This document shows positions 15,132 to 22,730 of a stretch of 64,000 nt of DNA, one piece after another. The position numbers and the translations under genes are program-made. Each line of letters opens with the position of its first letter. Position 1 is the stretch's first letter. The DNA is from Terriglobia bacterium (GTDB taxonomy: Bacteria; Acidobacteriota; Terriglobia; Terriglobales; Acidobacteriaceae). The stretch covers positions 41,731 through 105,730 of the forward strand of contig JAIQFT010000004.1 of the NCBI GenBank assembly GCA_020073185.1, written 5' to 3'. The notes below the pieces were generated by a model. It saw only the letters and a program-made list of their open reading frames with translations. It ran no database searches and was not told where the DNA came from.

Positions 15132-15190
15132 GTTGATAATTATACAGTTAAAATGCTATGTGCCTTATGTAATGTAAGTTATATTACATA
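15132..15190 (+). promoter_or_regulatory. Promoter region with operator-like inverted repeat
   Basis: TTGATA (15132-15137) with TATG-type -10 candidates near 15157 forms a plausible promoter. TATGTAAT (15166-15173) and ATTACATA (15183-15190) are a perfect 8-bp inverted repeat just before the likely start of the ribbon-helix-helix-like gene, which suits autoregulation. This 195-base gap (14959-15153) also contains a CCCTGA/TCAGGG hairpin near 15073-15087. Confidence 0.4.
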
Positions 15191-15191
15191 C

Positions 15192-15392
15192 GTGCCAATC
15201 GGAGAGTCCGGGCGGGTCGTGCTGGAGATTGATCCCCTGCTAAAGAGGAAGCTCTATTCCGCGCTCGCTCTGGAGCATATGAGCCTGAAGGCCTGGTTCA
15301 TAGGAAAAGCTGAGGAGTATGTGCAAGCTCAGCAGCAACCGACCCTGTTCGGCTCCGCGGCACCGAATGCTCAGGTCGACACGAAAGCATGA
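15192..15392 (+). CDS. Ribbon-helix-helix-like small protein beside a DNA methyltransferase
   Basis: About 66 residues with a strand (GRVVLEIDP) then two helices (LLKRKLYSALALEHM, SLKAWFIGKAEEYVQ) and an end of QPTLF, a pattern I associate with small Arc/CopG-like DNA-binding proteins. The start is uncertain: GTG at 15192 follows the inverted repeat, while an ATG at 15153 lies upstream of it; neither has a good ribosome-binding site. The stop overlaps the methyltransferase ATG as ATGA. Likely a regulator or accessory subunit of the methyltransferase. Confidence 0.55.
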   Translation: MPIGESGRVVLEIDPLLKRKLYSALALEHMSLKAWFIGKAEEYVQAQQQPTLFGSAAPNAQVDTKA

Positions 15393-16438
15393 ACTTGAAA
15401 ATGAACAAGGTTGCAAAACGGATTCGCAAGGATGCAAGTAAAGCAAAAGTCATGTTCTTCGATACTGAAACGACGGCCAGCGTCGCGGCGAGGCCAGCGT
15501 ACAAGACCCTCCGTGGTGTGATGTTCCATGGCGTGGCCGAGACCGTTCTGAGTTCGCGACGCGCCAAGAAGTATCAAGGGAAAGTTCAACTCATCTTTAC
15601 GTCGCCGCCGTTCCCACTCAATCGCAAGAAAAAGTATGGCAATGCGCAGGGCGATGCGTACCTGAAATGGCTCACTAGCTTTGCCCCGATTTTCAAGAAG
15701 CTCCTCAAGAAGGACGGTTCCATCGTGATGGAAATGGGGAACGCTTGGGAGCCAGGATCTCCGGTCATGTCGCCGTTGGCCCTGAAAGCTCTGCTTGCTT
15801 TCCTCGAGGCGGGAAAGTTCCACCTGTGCCAGCAGTTCGTTTGTTACAACCCCGCCCGGCTACCAAGCCCGGCGCAATGGGTCAATGTGGAACGCATCCG
15901 AGTAAAGGATTCGTACACTCACGTATGGTGGATGTCCTCAACGAAGCGACCCAAGGCGGACAATCGTAAAGTCCTCAAGCCTTATAGCGCAGCAATGCTC
16001 GAATTGTTGAGCACGAAACGGTACAACGCCGGGAAGCGGCCATCAGAGCATAAGATCGGTAAGAAATCTTTCTTCAAGAACAACAATGGTGCGATCCCCT
16101 CCAACGTTCTTCTGGAAGACGACCAGATTCCAACGAACTTTTTGAAGCTGTCCAACACGGCGTCCATTGACGATTACCTGCGGTATTGCCGTGACCGCGA
16201 ACTCGTACCGCACCCGGCCCGTATGCCGATCGGCTTGCCGGAGTTCTTCATCAAGTTCTTGACGGAGTCGAGGGATTTGGTGCTTGATCCGTTCGCTGGC
16301 AGCAACACCACGGGTGCGGCAGCTGAGCGTCTGAAACGACGGTGGATGTCGGTTGAAGCCCGGCTAGACTACATAACGGCTTCCAAAGGTCGCTTCCCTC
16401 AATTCTCCTCCGGGAAGAAGAAACGCCGAGCCGCTTAG
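15389..16438 (+). CDS. DNA methyltransferase, beta class (N4-cytosine or N6-adenine)
   Basis: 349-residue site-specific DNA methyltransferase with circularly ordered motifs: catalytic motif IV TSPPF at 71-75 comes first, and the SAM-binding motif I DPFAGSNTTG (300-309) is near the C-terminus, as in the beta class. A TSPP-F/Y/W motif is common in N4-cytosine enzymes but does not exclude N6-adenine. Between them lies a long target-recognition region (about 130-260). No restriction nuclease with a recognisable PD-(D/E)XK or HNH motif is adjacent. It converges on the minus-strand ATPase operon, 22 bases from its last gene. Confidence 0.85.
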   Translation: MNLKMNKVAKRIRKDASKAKVMFFDTETTASVAARPAYKTLRGVMFHGVAETVLSSRRAKKYQGKVQLIFTSPPFPLNRKKKYGNAQGDAYLKWLTSFAPIFKKLLKKDGSIVMEMGNAWEPGSPVMSPLALKALLAFLEAGKFHLCQQFVCYNPARLPSPAQWVNVERIRVKDSYTHVWWMSSTKRPKADNRKVLKPYSAAMLELLSTKRYNAGKRPSEHKIGKKSFFKNNNGAIPSNVLLEDDQIPTNFLKLSNTASIDDYLRYCRDRELVPHPARMPIGLPEFFIKFLTESRDLVLDPFAGSNTTGAAAERLKRRWMSVEARLDYITASKGRFPQFSSGKKKRRAA

Positions 16439-16460
16439 CCATCAGCGCAAGAAACAGAGG

Positions 16461-17168
16461 CTAGGTCTTCCTTTCGTCGCCTCTTTGCCGAATGACTGCG
16501 AGTTCAACCTTGAATTTCTCCAACAAGACATTATGAACTTCCATCAAGCGTTTCAGGTCGTCCAGTCCGAAACCCGGCCCACCGTGCCCAAAGCTGCTTG
16601 TTGCCTTTCCTCGCAGTGCACCGCGAGCGGTGTCCACGATCCTTTCAAGATTCGCGGTTCGGCCTTCGAGTTCAATGGCTGAACTCATCGGCGAGATTCC
16701 CCAGAAAGCACACGCATCGTAGAACGTAATGTCGTCAACTCTATTGTTCTTTGCCTTCTCAACTGCCTTCGATGCGAGGAGCTTCTTGAGTGCCTCGATG
16801 GTCGGCCTGGCAAGTCCAGCCTTAGTCACGCGGCTTTCACTTGGCACGGCGGTGGTGGCGTTGAGAGACAGAGCGTGCTCTCGCCCTGCATCCGTGATCT
16901 GGTACATCTTGTTCCCGACCTTTGTGAGAAGACCCCGCTCCCGTATCGGCTTTGAACCCATAATCTCGGCAAAGACTCTATTGGAGTCCGGATACACGGG
17001 TTGGCCTTTCTCATCTAGATAGCCAGATAAGCCAAACACATCCGGAAACTTTCTCCACGCCGCAACAACTAGATCCTCTGCCGAAAAACTCTTTCGTCCG
17101 GCTTGCTCCAAATCATTTGCGGCGAGCAACAGCTTGTCCGCCACACTCAACTTGCCGTAGTGGCCCAT
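16461..17168 (-). CDS. Winged-helix-like protein linked to the GHKL ATPase
   Basis: 235-residue protein. Its first 100 residues (FSAEDLVVAAWRKFPDVFGL, RGLLTKVGNKMYQITDAGRE) form a helix-rich domain ending in a typical winged-helix wing (KMYQITDAGRE). The remainder is helical with a GHGGPGFGLDDLKRLME segment. The start at 17168 has GGAGG four bases upstream and lies inside the last 22 bases of the ATPase gene, so the two products are probably made together. I know no defined function; a DNA-binding partner subunit of the ATPase is the best guess. Confidence 0.6.
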   Translation of the reverse strand: MGHYGKLSVADKLLLAANDLEQAGRKSFSAEDLVVAAWRKFPDVFGLSGYLDEKGQPVYPDSNRVFAEIMGSKPIRERGLLTKVGNKMYQITDAGREHALSLNATTAVPSESRVTKAGLARPTIEALKKLLASKAVEKAKNNRVDDITFYDACAFWGISPMSSAIELEGRTANLERIVDTARGALRGKATSSFGHGGPGFGLDDLKRLMEVHNVLLEKFKVELAVIRQRGDERKT

Positions 17169-19453
17169 GCGTCCTCCGGCGGTAGTTCACCTGTGGCAAT
17201 GAACTCGCCCAAGTCGGCAGCTGCTGCTGCCTGAATCTCGGCTTCTTGCATTCCACCCTTCAGTATCCACTCTTGCGGCGATCCGGTATCGCCGTCGCTC
17301 GGACCTTGCGTCAGAGCAATTTGTACCATTACGTCTATGATTCGTTCGATGTGGTACATCCTCCACTCGCGAGATTCGTGACCATATCCCTTAGAGACCG
17401 CCAGGTACAGCTTCGCGAGGGGTGCAGAGCTATTGATCCACCAGACATTCCTGTCAACATCTTGAGGACGCTGAGCAACGGGTGGGTCTTCGTGGCTGAA
17501 GTTCACAAACTCGCTTGTGTCCGGGTCACGGTCAAATTCGCCGGATACCAAGACTCGCGGATAACCTTTCCCTCCGGACTTATCGCCCTTACCCCTGCCC
17601 TCACCGGGAGTAACGATCACAACAGCCGGGTTTTTCGCCATGCTCTTGTCATCCCCCGCTGAGACCTTCGTCTGACCAGGAGCGAAGCCATACACCAGCC
17701 CAGCGGAGCTAACGCTGGCTACGGCGGGAGTGTCCTCGGTCCATACTAAATAGACATCAGAGGTCTCTTCACCGTTTGCCAAGCGGCATACTGCGGTAAG
17801 CCTATCCCGTGTGCCAGCAGCCATCGTTACTTCGCTAGGTGAAATGTTGATCTCCACAATCCGGGCTACTTCCAGCGGCACCTCGTTGGACTTCAATTTT
17901 CCCTTCAAGGTCTCCGCGCGAATTGACGTCTCGCCGTATGTGAACGTGGTGATCACACCCAAGTCTTCATCTACCATTGCCACGTTGTTGTCGTCACTCA
18001 CCCACCGGAACGGCACTGGACGGATGCGCTTACCTTCTGCATCAAAAAACTTTAACGATGGACGAAATGAAACTCCAAGTCCTGCTTTCCGGTGACTCAG
18101 CGTCAACTCGATCCGCACTGGAGTGCCCGTTGGTAGGATCTCGCGCTTCGGCTTACTCGTGCCCTCACCAGATCCCCAAAGCCCCTTCATTACTTCCGTC
18201 AGAAGGCGGTTCTTCCAACGATCTAAGGCTTCATTCATTTTGCTGATGGCATTCTTTTCCTCCTGGTCGTAGCGTCGTCTTTCTTTAGCCTCAAACTCTT
18301 TGGCGTACAGTTGAACCTGCTCCGAGATAAAGTGTTCAACTGCTCTTGGCAGCGGAGCCTTTGCCAACGGCCCTCGATCGTTTTGCTTGAAGGGCTCTAG
18401 ACTGTCCAACTGGCATTCGCCGTAGATGCGATCCCTGTAAGGAGACTGAACATCCAATTGAAACATCGGAGTGAAGCCGATGTAACCGGACTGAGCTTTG
18501 TAGATGATGTTGTGCCGCCCCTTCCTGCTCCAGCGCATGCTGACGTCCGATGTACGCAGAGTCAGAGAACCAGCCGGCAACTTCCCGGCGTCAGTAGTTG
18601 ACGCTTGCTGGCCTGAGACCGGGTCTTTGAGTGTCGCGGGTATCGCGATGACACGCGGGGTCTCCGCACCCTCCATTGGTTTAATGTCCGGTAGCGATAG
18701 CGGCTTTCCATTGTCCGCCACTTCACCGTTTGCGACTACGAACACCTTGCACAATTCAAGGGTGCGAATCATTTGGGCATTCTCTTGCAGATTAGAGATG
18801 AGATGCTGCACGTTGATTCGATTCCCGTAACCCTTCGGATCTACGCCCGTGATGAGGGTAAACCCGTCTGTCGCCTTCAACGCTGTGAGGGCGGCTGGGG
18901 GCAGAGACTTCATTGGACAATGGACAAAAAGCAATGCCTTCTCCAGTTCAGCCCGCATGTCCTTGACCAGGTAATCACGCCCCTCGTCGCGGTCGGGTAT
19001 GTAACCAAATTTGATCGAACCTGCCACGACACCGTAGCAGCTTCCCTTCTTTTGCTTAACGGTCTTGATCATCGCGTAGCGATCAAACATCTGGGTCATG
19101 TAGCACTTTCCACCATTTCCATGACCGCCCTGGACACCAGCGGTGACGCCGCCACGTGTCGCCGCTTCGGGATCCGCCCAGATTCGAAAGTTCTTCTCGA
19201 TAACGGCGGATGTCATGCCGACAAAATCAAGACATGAGATTGAACTGGGCGCGTTCCTGCGCCCGTGATCGAAAATGATCACGATCACTCGCCCGGATTC
19301 TGGCGTATTCTCTCGTGCATAAGCGTCCGCACCATTCTTCACCCATTCCGGCATCCCGTTCTCATGAGACTGAAAGGGTTTGCAGATGAGCTTGATAGCT
19401 CCTTCCTCGTGCACCCGAAGATCAGCATCCGGTGTATAGACAAGTTCCGGCAT
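17147..19453 (-). CDS. GHKL (HSP90/MutL-type) ATPase with Ig-like Big_2 domains
   Basis: 768-residue protein. The N-terminal GHKL ATPase shows the N-box EWVKNGADAY (36-45), a D-x-G-type motif LDFVGM (75-80) and a glycine lid GGHGNGGK (109-116). A coiled-coil-like segment follows (about 375-420), then two Ig-like beta domains of Big_2 type (about 435-620), Gly/Lys-rich linker and helical C-terminus. I start at 19453, behind GGAGG at five bases; an ATG at 19516 would overlap the PIN gene stop as ATGA and cannot be excluded. GHKL ATPases related to MutL/MORC are known in restriction-modification loci. The Ig-like part is unusual for a cytosolic ATPase. Confidence 0.75.
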   Translation of the reverse strand: MPELVYTPDADLRVHEEGAIKLICKPFQSHENGMPEWVKNGADAYARENTPESGRVIVIIFDHGRRNAPSSISCLDFVGMTSAVIEKNFRIWADPEAATRGGVTAGVQGGHGNGGKCYMTQMFDRYAMIKTVKQKKGSCYGVVAGSIKFGYIPDRDEGRDYLVKDMRAELEKALLFVHCPMKSLPPAALTALKATDGFTLITGVDPKGYGNRINVQHLISNLQENAQMIRTLELCKVFVVANGEVADNGKPLSLPDIKPMEGAETPRVIAIPATLKDPVSGQQASTTDAGKLPAGSLTLRTSDVSMRWSRKGRHNIIYKAQSGYIGFTPMFQLDVQSPYRDRIYGECQLDSLEPFKQNDRGPLAKAPLPRAVEHFISEQVQLYAKEFEAKERRRYDQEEKNAISKMNEALDRWKNRLLTEVMKGLWGSGEGTSKPKREILPTGTPVRIELTLSHRKAGLGVSFRPSLKFFDAEGKRIRPVPFRWVSDDNNVAMVDEDLGVITTFTYGETSIRAETLKGKLKSNEVPLEVARIVEINISPSEVTMAAGTRDRLTAVCRLANGEETSDVYLVWTEDTPAVASVSSAGLVYGFAPGQTKVSAGDDKSMAKNPAVVIVTPGEGRGKGDKSGGKGYPRVLVSGEFDRDPDTSEFVNFSHEDPPVAQRPQDVDRNVWWINSSAPLAKLYLAVSKGYGHESREWRMYHIERIIDVMVQIALTQGPSDGDTGSPQEWILKGGMQEAEIQAAAAADLGEFIATGELPPEDAWATTAS

Positions 19454-19512
19454 CTCGGCCTCCAAAGATTGCGTCGTTGAATTTCGCAGCCTCAACCGGG
19501 GGAAGGGCAACT

Positions 19513-19911
19513 TCATACCAACAGCAACTTCAGATCATTTCCTACAGACTCGAACTCCTTTTCTGCCGTAACAAACGTGGCCTTATGCGTCTTGGCGGTT
19601 GCTGCTCCTATGCAGCTCAGATAGGGTAATTTGTACTGGGCACTCAGTTCTGCTGCCAACTTGGTCACGGCACTGTCCACGTCTACAAGTTCAATGGGCA
19701 ATTGCTCGAGTTCTTCGATCTTTCGATTGGCAGCCTCGCGCCCGGTAACGCGACAGATGGCCGAATATATTTCTCCCCAGTTAACAACTGACACTTGTAA
19801 GAACTGTTGGCTGCTGGCAGCTTTTCCGAGGAGATCCTCGACCACTTCCGCTCCGCCACGATCTTCCAGAAAGGCGATAACCGCAGATGCGTCCAGCATG
19901 TATCGCTTCAT
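19513..19911 (-). CDS. PIN-domain protein (VapC-like toxin), possibly catalytically altered
   Basis: 132-residue PIN fold. Asp7 (YMLDASAVIAFLE) and Glu47 (NWGEIYS) are the first two expected metal ligands, and Glu117 (FVTAEKEF) sits where the last acidic residue belongs. At the third position the family's usual Asp (as in LPYADAxxAA) is replaced: LPYLSCIGAATA has Ser99. The enzyme may be inactive or use another residue. The ATG overlaps the antitoxin stop, and the end of the gene touches the possible ATPase start at 19516. VapC proteins normally cleave tRNA or rRNA. Confidence 0.8.
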   Translation of the reverse strand: MKRYMLDASAVIAFLEDRGGAEVVEDLLGKAASSQQFLQVSVVNWGEIYSAICRVTGREAANRKIEELEQLPIELVDVDSAVTKLAAELSAQYKLPYLSCIGAATAKTHKATFVTAEKEFESVGNDLKLLLV

Positions 19912-20144
19912 GCGACCTGTTCTCGCTTTCGCTCCTCGGCTAGACTCGTCAGAGCGGAGGGTTCTCGTTTCAAGGAGCCTCTTAGCCCGCGAATGAACTC
20001 AGCCGTAATCGGCTGCATCACCAGTCGCCCTTTCTCTTCCGTGATGACTACCGTCGTGCCCTCCTCGATGCCTAGAAGACGTCGGAGGCGGGCGGGTATA
20101 ACCATCTGACCCCTTGTCGTCACAACCGCTGTGTCACGTTTCAT
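19908..20144 (-). CDS. AbrB/MazE-type antitoxin
   Basis: 78-residue swapped-hairpin AbrB domain protein: VVTTRGQMVIPARLRRLLGI is the classic DNA-binding core, followed by the strand TTVVITEEKGRLVMQPI and a C-terminal charged helix that would bind the toxin. I start at 20144 (MKRDTAV), five residues before the fold, because the longer reading to 20207 includes the promoter. It should neutralise the PIN protein and repress the operon. Confidence 0.8.
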   Translation of the reverse strand: MKRDTAVVTTRGQMVIPARLRRLLGIEEGTTVVITEEKGRLVMQPITAEFIRGLRGSLKREPSALTSLAEERKREQVA

Positions 20145-20172
20145 CTCAATTTGGTCCGTCGTGTACTGGACT

Positions 20173-20219
20173 AGCGTACCGATGGACACGTAGTAAGTCA
20201 AGACCATAGATGACTTACT
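20173..20219 (-). promoter_or_regulatory. Promoter and operator of the antitoxin-toxin-ATPase operon
   Basis: On the minus strand TTGACT (20196-20201) and TACGCT (20173-20178) are separated by exactly 17 bases. A perfect 9-bp inverted repeat, AGTAAGTCA (20192-20200) with TGACTTACT (20211-20219), overlaps the -35. This is the expected layout for AbrB-type autorepression. Confidence 0.6.
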
Positions 20220-20371
20220 TTTTGTTGATTGGCGGAACAGCTCAGGGGGTCAGCCCATGGCGGGAAGTCTGAGGACGATCAAAAGGCGAAAATTATATTG
20301 CGTGCTAACGATTGTGGCGGGAATTCTTGTGGTGCGGCACCTGAAGACTGCCGATGACGGAAGCACCTTCC

Positions 20372-20650
20372 CTAATATTCTGACGGAAGAAGCACACAGG
20401 TACTGCTTCGGTCAGCCTCGGTGATAATCCAGAATCGCGTTCCGTTGCTCAAGCGGTAGGCCGACAGAATTCGCCAATCGTGTTCCAGACTGAGTTCGTT
20501 CTCACGGCGGTCGTGCTCGTCTAGTTCGCCCCAGTCGCCCGCAAGGTGCCGCCGTAGAAACGGGAGCGGCTCCTCACCCGATGCCCTGAACGCTTCCAAA
20601 GCAGCGGGTGTGGCGACGATCTGACCGGGACTGAACTTAACGCCGGACAT
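20372..20650 (-). CDS. Small conserved-looking protein of unknown function
   Basis: 92-residue protein (MSGVKFSPGQIVATPAALEA...). The N-terminal 'G-Q-I-V-A-T-P-A-A-L' opening with a downstream R-H-x-x-G-D-W-G-E segment is seen in a widespread family of small plasmid- and phage-borne proteins often left hypothetical. The C-terminal half is a small beta sheet (WRILSAYRL, RFWIITEAD). It stands alone between the integrase and the toxin operon, with an inverted repeat in its promoter. No function assigned. Confidence 0.65.
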   Translation of the reverse strand: MSGVKFSPGQIVATPAALEAFRASGEEPLPFLRRHLAGDWGELDEHDRRENELSLEHDWRILSAYRLSNGTRFWIITEADRSSTCVLLPSEY

Positions 20651-20659
20651 AGGGCTACC

Positions 20660-20695
20660 GTTTACTCATACCTTGTTATTGACTGGATAGTAAAC
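20660..20695 (-). promoter_or_regulatory. Inverted repeat in the promoter of the 92-residue gene
   Basis: GTTTACT (20660-20666) and AGTAAAC (20689-20695) are a perfect 7-bp inverted repeat ten bases upstream of the start at 20650. On the minus strand TTTACT and TATGAG lie within it as weak -35 and -10 boxes. A near-palindrome CACTTAATTTAGTG follows at 20695-20708. Confidence 0.35.
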
Positions 20696-20719
20696 ACTTA
20701 ATTTAGTGACCGGATTGGC

Positions 20720-20753
20720 AAAACAAAAAGGCCCCCTGAGGAATTGCGAGGCC
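20720..20753 (-). terminator. Rho-independent terminator after the integrase
   Basis: On the minus strand GGCCTC (20748-20753) pairs with GGGGCC (20730-20735, one G-T pair) and is followed by TTTTTGTTTT. It lies about 60 bases past the integrase stop. Confidence 0.6.
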
Positions 20754-20810
20754 AAGGAAATTTTCTTGCTCAGACAGGCCAGAACGACAATCGGGGCCGG
20801 TCGAGGATTC

Positions 20811-22010
20811 TTACTGCACAGCCGCCATCACCAACACATCCTCGCCTAGATTGACGTTGAATGTCTGGTTGATGCCGTCCTGCGCGTAAGCGCCCTGACC
20901 CGGTGCCAAGTACCGTTCGGTCATCGTGATGCTGCTGTGACCCATCCAGTGCTGTAGGGTGCGCAGGTCCACCTTGCCCGCTCGGCAAGTCCAGGTGCCG
21001 AACGTATCCCGGAATTTGTGAAGCCAGAAGTTCGCCGGGTCCATGCCAGCCTGTTTCGCCGTCTCCACGCAAACCCGGTAGAAGTGCGAGTCCTCCTTGT
21101 CCGACGCGGTCCCGAACAGGAGCCGGGTGCCAGGGTACTTCATCTTCCACGCTGCCAGCTTGAGTGCCAGATTCTTCTCCAGTGGAATGGCCCGGCCCTT
21201 GCCAGTCTTGGTCCGAAACTTCAGATGGGGTTTCCGTGACTGGACAGTGACGGTGGGGCTGGCCCCTAGATTCAAGTCGGCCCACTCCAACGTCGTCATC
21301 TCTCGTTCCCGCAATCCGGTCTTGAGCAAAACCTCGAACGCCAGACGATCGCGCTCTCGCGTCAAGGCCGCGAAGAACCGCCGCATTTCCGCTTCCTCGT
21401 ACGCTTCCGGCGTCCCGTCATCCGGGGTGGGCCTCTCGCTGTACGGCAGCAAATTCTTGTGGTCTACTCCGCAGAATTTCAGGAAGCACGCGATGCTGGT
21501 GTAGTTGTTACAGACTGAGCGATGCGTCAATCCGCGTTGCCGTAGAGCCGCCATGTACCGCCGTAGGTCCATCGCGTCCACATCAGCTGGGTACTCGTGC
21601 TGGCAAGCCTTCAGGAACTCCGTCACCTGCTGCTCGTAGGCGTCCACAGTTTCTTCGTCCAGCGGGGTGCCATCCTTCTTACAAGTGGTGCGCTTGAACT
21701 CCAGGAACCGCTCCTTGAGGTCGGACAGGGGCGGGTGGGGGTTCTGGGCCGGCTTCGGCTCAACCGTCGCTGGCAGTACGCCCATATCGATGTTCGCCTG
21801 CTCCACCAGGAGCGCGATCTGCTTCTTCTTGGCTTGGATTACAGCCTGATCGTAATTGGGGACGTCCAAGGTCTGCCAGACCCGTTTCCCGCGCTGCTTG
21901 TAGCGCAGGACGAAGATGGTGTCGGCTGAGTAGGTCTTGCGTGGGTTGGCCCGTTCGTAATCGCGGCTGCCGTGGCAGCGGACGTAGATGCTGACGGTGA
22001 TTTTCTGCAT
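20811..22010 (-). CDS. int: Tyrosine recombinase, phage integrase
   Basis: 399-residue site-specific recombinase. An N-terminal arm-binding domain is followed by a SAM-like core-binding domain (about 95-185) and a C-terminal catalytic domain. That domain carries Arg234 (TGLRERE), Lys268/271 (KTGKGR), His331 and Arg334 (HKFRDTF), His358 (WMGHSS) and the nucleophile Tyr367 (TERYL). All active-site residues are present, so it should be functional. It lies 100 bases from the 3' end of a tRNA-Leu gene, the usual target of such enzymes, and marks the right end of the prophage. Confidence 0.93.
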   Translation of the reverse strand: MQKITVSIYVRCHGSRDYERANPRKTYSADTIFVLRYKQRGKRVWQTLDVPNYDQAVIQAKKKQIALLVEQANIDMGVLPATVEPKPAQNPHPPLSDLKERFLEFKRTTCKKDGTPLDEETVDAYEQQVTEFLKACQHEYPADVDAMDLRRYMAALRQRGLTHRSVCNNYTSIACFLKFCGVDHKNLLPYSERPTPDDGTPEAYEEAEMRRFFAALTRERDRLAFEVLLKTGLREREMTTLEWADLNLGASPTVTVQSRKPHLKFRTKTGKGRAIPLEKNLALKLAAWKMKYPGTRLLFGTASDKEDSHFYRVCVETAKQAGMDPANFWLHKFRDTFGTWTCRAGKVDLRTLQHWMGHSSITMTERYLAPGQGAYAQDGINQTFNVNLGEDVLVMAAVQ

Positions 22011-22110
22011 GGCATTAGCTCCTTCGAGCTAATACCGGGTTGCGCCAAGAATCGCGGATTCGGGTAGCCGGGGCGGGTAGCCGCCCCGGAAGTTACTGGA
22101 ACTAAAAGAT

Positions 22111-22150
22111 TGGTGCCGAAGAAGGGACTCGAACCCCCACACCCTTGCGG
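22111..22150 (-). other. Presumed right attachment site (attR core in tRNA-Leu 3' end)
   Basis: The integrase lies just downstream of the tRNA 3' end, and the character of the DNA changes here from phage to chromosome. The attachment core is therefore expected within the 3' part of the tRNA. The matching left copy must lie outside the window, so its exact limits cannot be set. Confidence 0.5.
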
Positions 22151-22197
22151 GTACATGGACCTGAACCATGCGCGTCTGCCAATTCCGCCACTTCGGC
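22111..22197 (-). tRNA. tRNA-Leu (CAG)
   Basis: The minus strand folds as a class-II tRNA of 87 bases. It has an acceptor stem GCCGAAG/CTTCGGC with encoded CCA, and an anticodon stem CATGG/CCATG around TTCAGGT, giving anticodon CAG. The long variable arm typical of leucine tRNAs is present (TACCCGCAAGGGT), and the T-arm is GGGGG-TTCGAGT-CCC. It reads toward the prophage and serves as its integration target; the tRNA is complete after integration. Confidence 0.95.
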
Positions 22198-22440
22198 GTG
22201 GCGCGGCTGCCGAGCGGCGCCGCGAAGGCTACACCGCAATCTATTTTACAGGCGTAAACGGGAGCATGGCAAACCGGCGCGGGCGTCGGTTTACGATGTC
22301 GATGCCGGATTGAGGTCGGCCAAGGCGATGTGAAAAGATGTGGTGGGCCAAACAACGTTACGTGCTGGAAACAACTCCAACTGAACACGGCACCAGTCGG
22401 TCACGTGTGCCAGGCGCCGTGGGCAAGGCAGGAGCATCGA

Positions 22441-22683
22441 ATGCCGCCGCAGACGGGTGGGGAACAACCGAAAATGTCCCTGGAAGCGAGCACGAAGCTG
22501 CGCTCCCTGGCGCATGATCTGAGCAACTCGATCGAGACGGTGATGCAGGCATCGTACCTGCTGGCGCAGGCCAAACTCGACGATACCAACAAAAGATGGC
22601 TGGAGTTGATTGATAACGCCGCGCGCGATGCGGCGCGCATCAATCGCGAGATCCGCGAAGTGCTGAAGTCGCAGACGAAGTAG
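22441..22683 (+). CDS. Small HisKA-like helical protein
   Basis: 80-residue protein, mostly two long helices. The stretch LRSLAHDLSNSIETVMQASYLL resembles the dimerisation/phosphoacceptor helix of histidine kinases (His in an H-D context), and INREIREVL would be the second helix. There is no ATPase domain, so it could be a stand-alone phosphotransfer or decoy dimerisation module. The start at 22441 follows AGGAG at seven bases. First host gene after the prophage; followed by a terminator. Confidence 0.6.
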   Translation: MPPQTGGEQPKMSLEASTKLRSLAHDLSNSIETVMQASYLLAQAKLDDTNKRWLELIDNAARDAARINREIREVLKSQTK

Positions 22684-22730
22684 TTAGGCTCCAGGCTCCA
22701 GGTTTTGGGCTACGGCTTCAGGCGAACCCG

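Noticed and set aside
14977..15177. Plus-strand 66-residue frame
   Set aside because: No ribosome-binding site, and it runs across the promoter and palindrome of the RHH-like gene.
15192..20144. Naming the island BREX, DISARM or a classical type II restriction system
   Set aside because: No PglZ, BrxC, helicase or phospholipase-type genes and no recognisable restriction nuclease are present.
20257..20424. Plus-strand 55-residue frame with a hydrophobic segment
   Set aside because: No clear start signal, and it overlaps the end of the 20372-20650 gene; cannot be supported.
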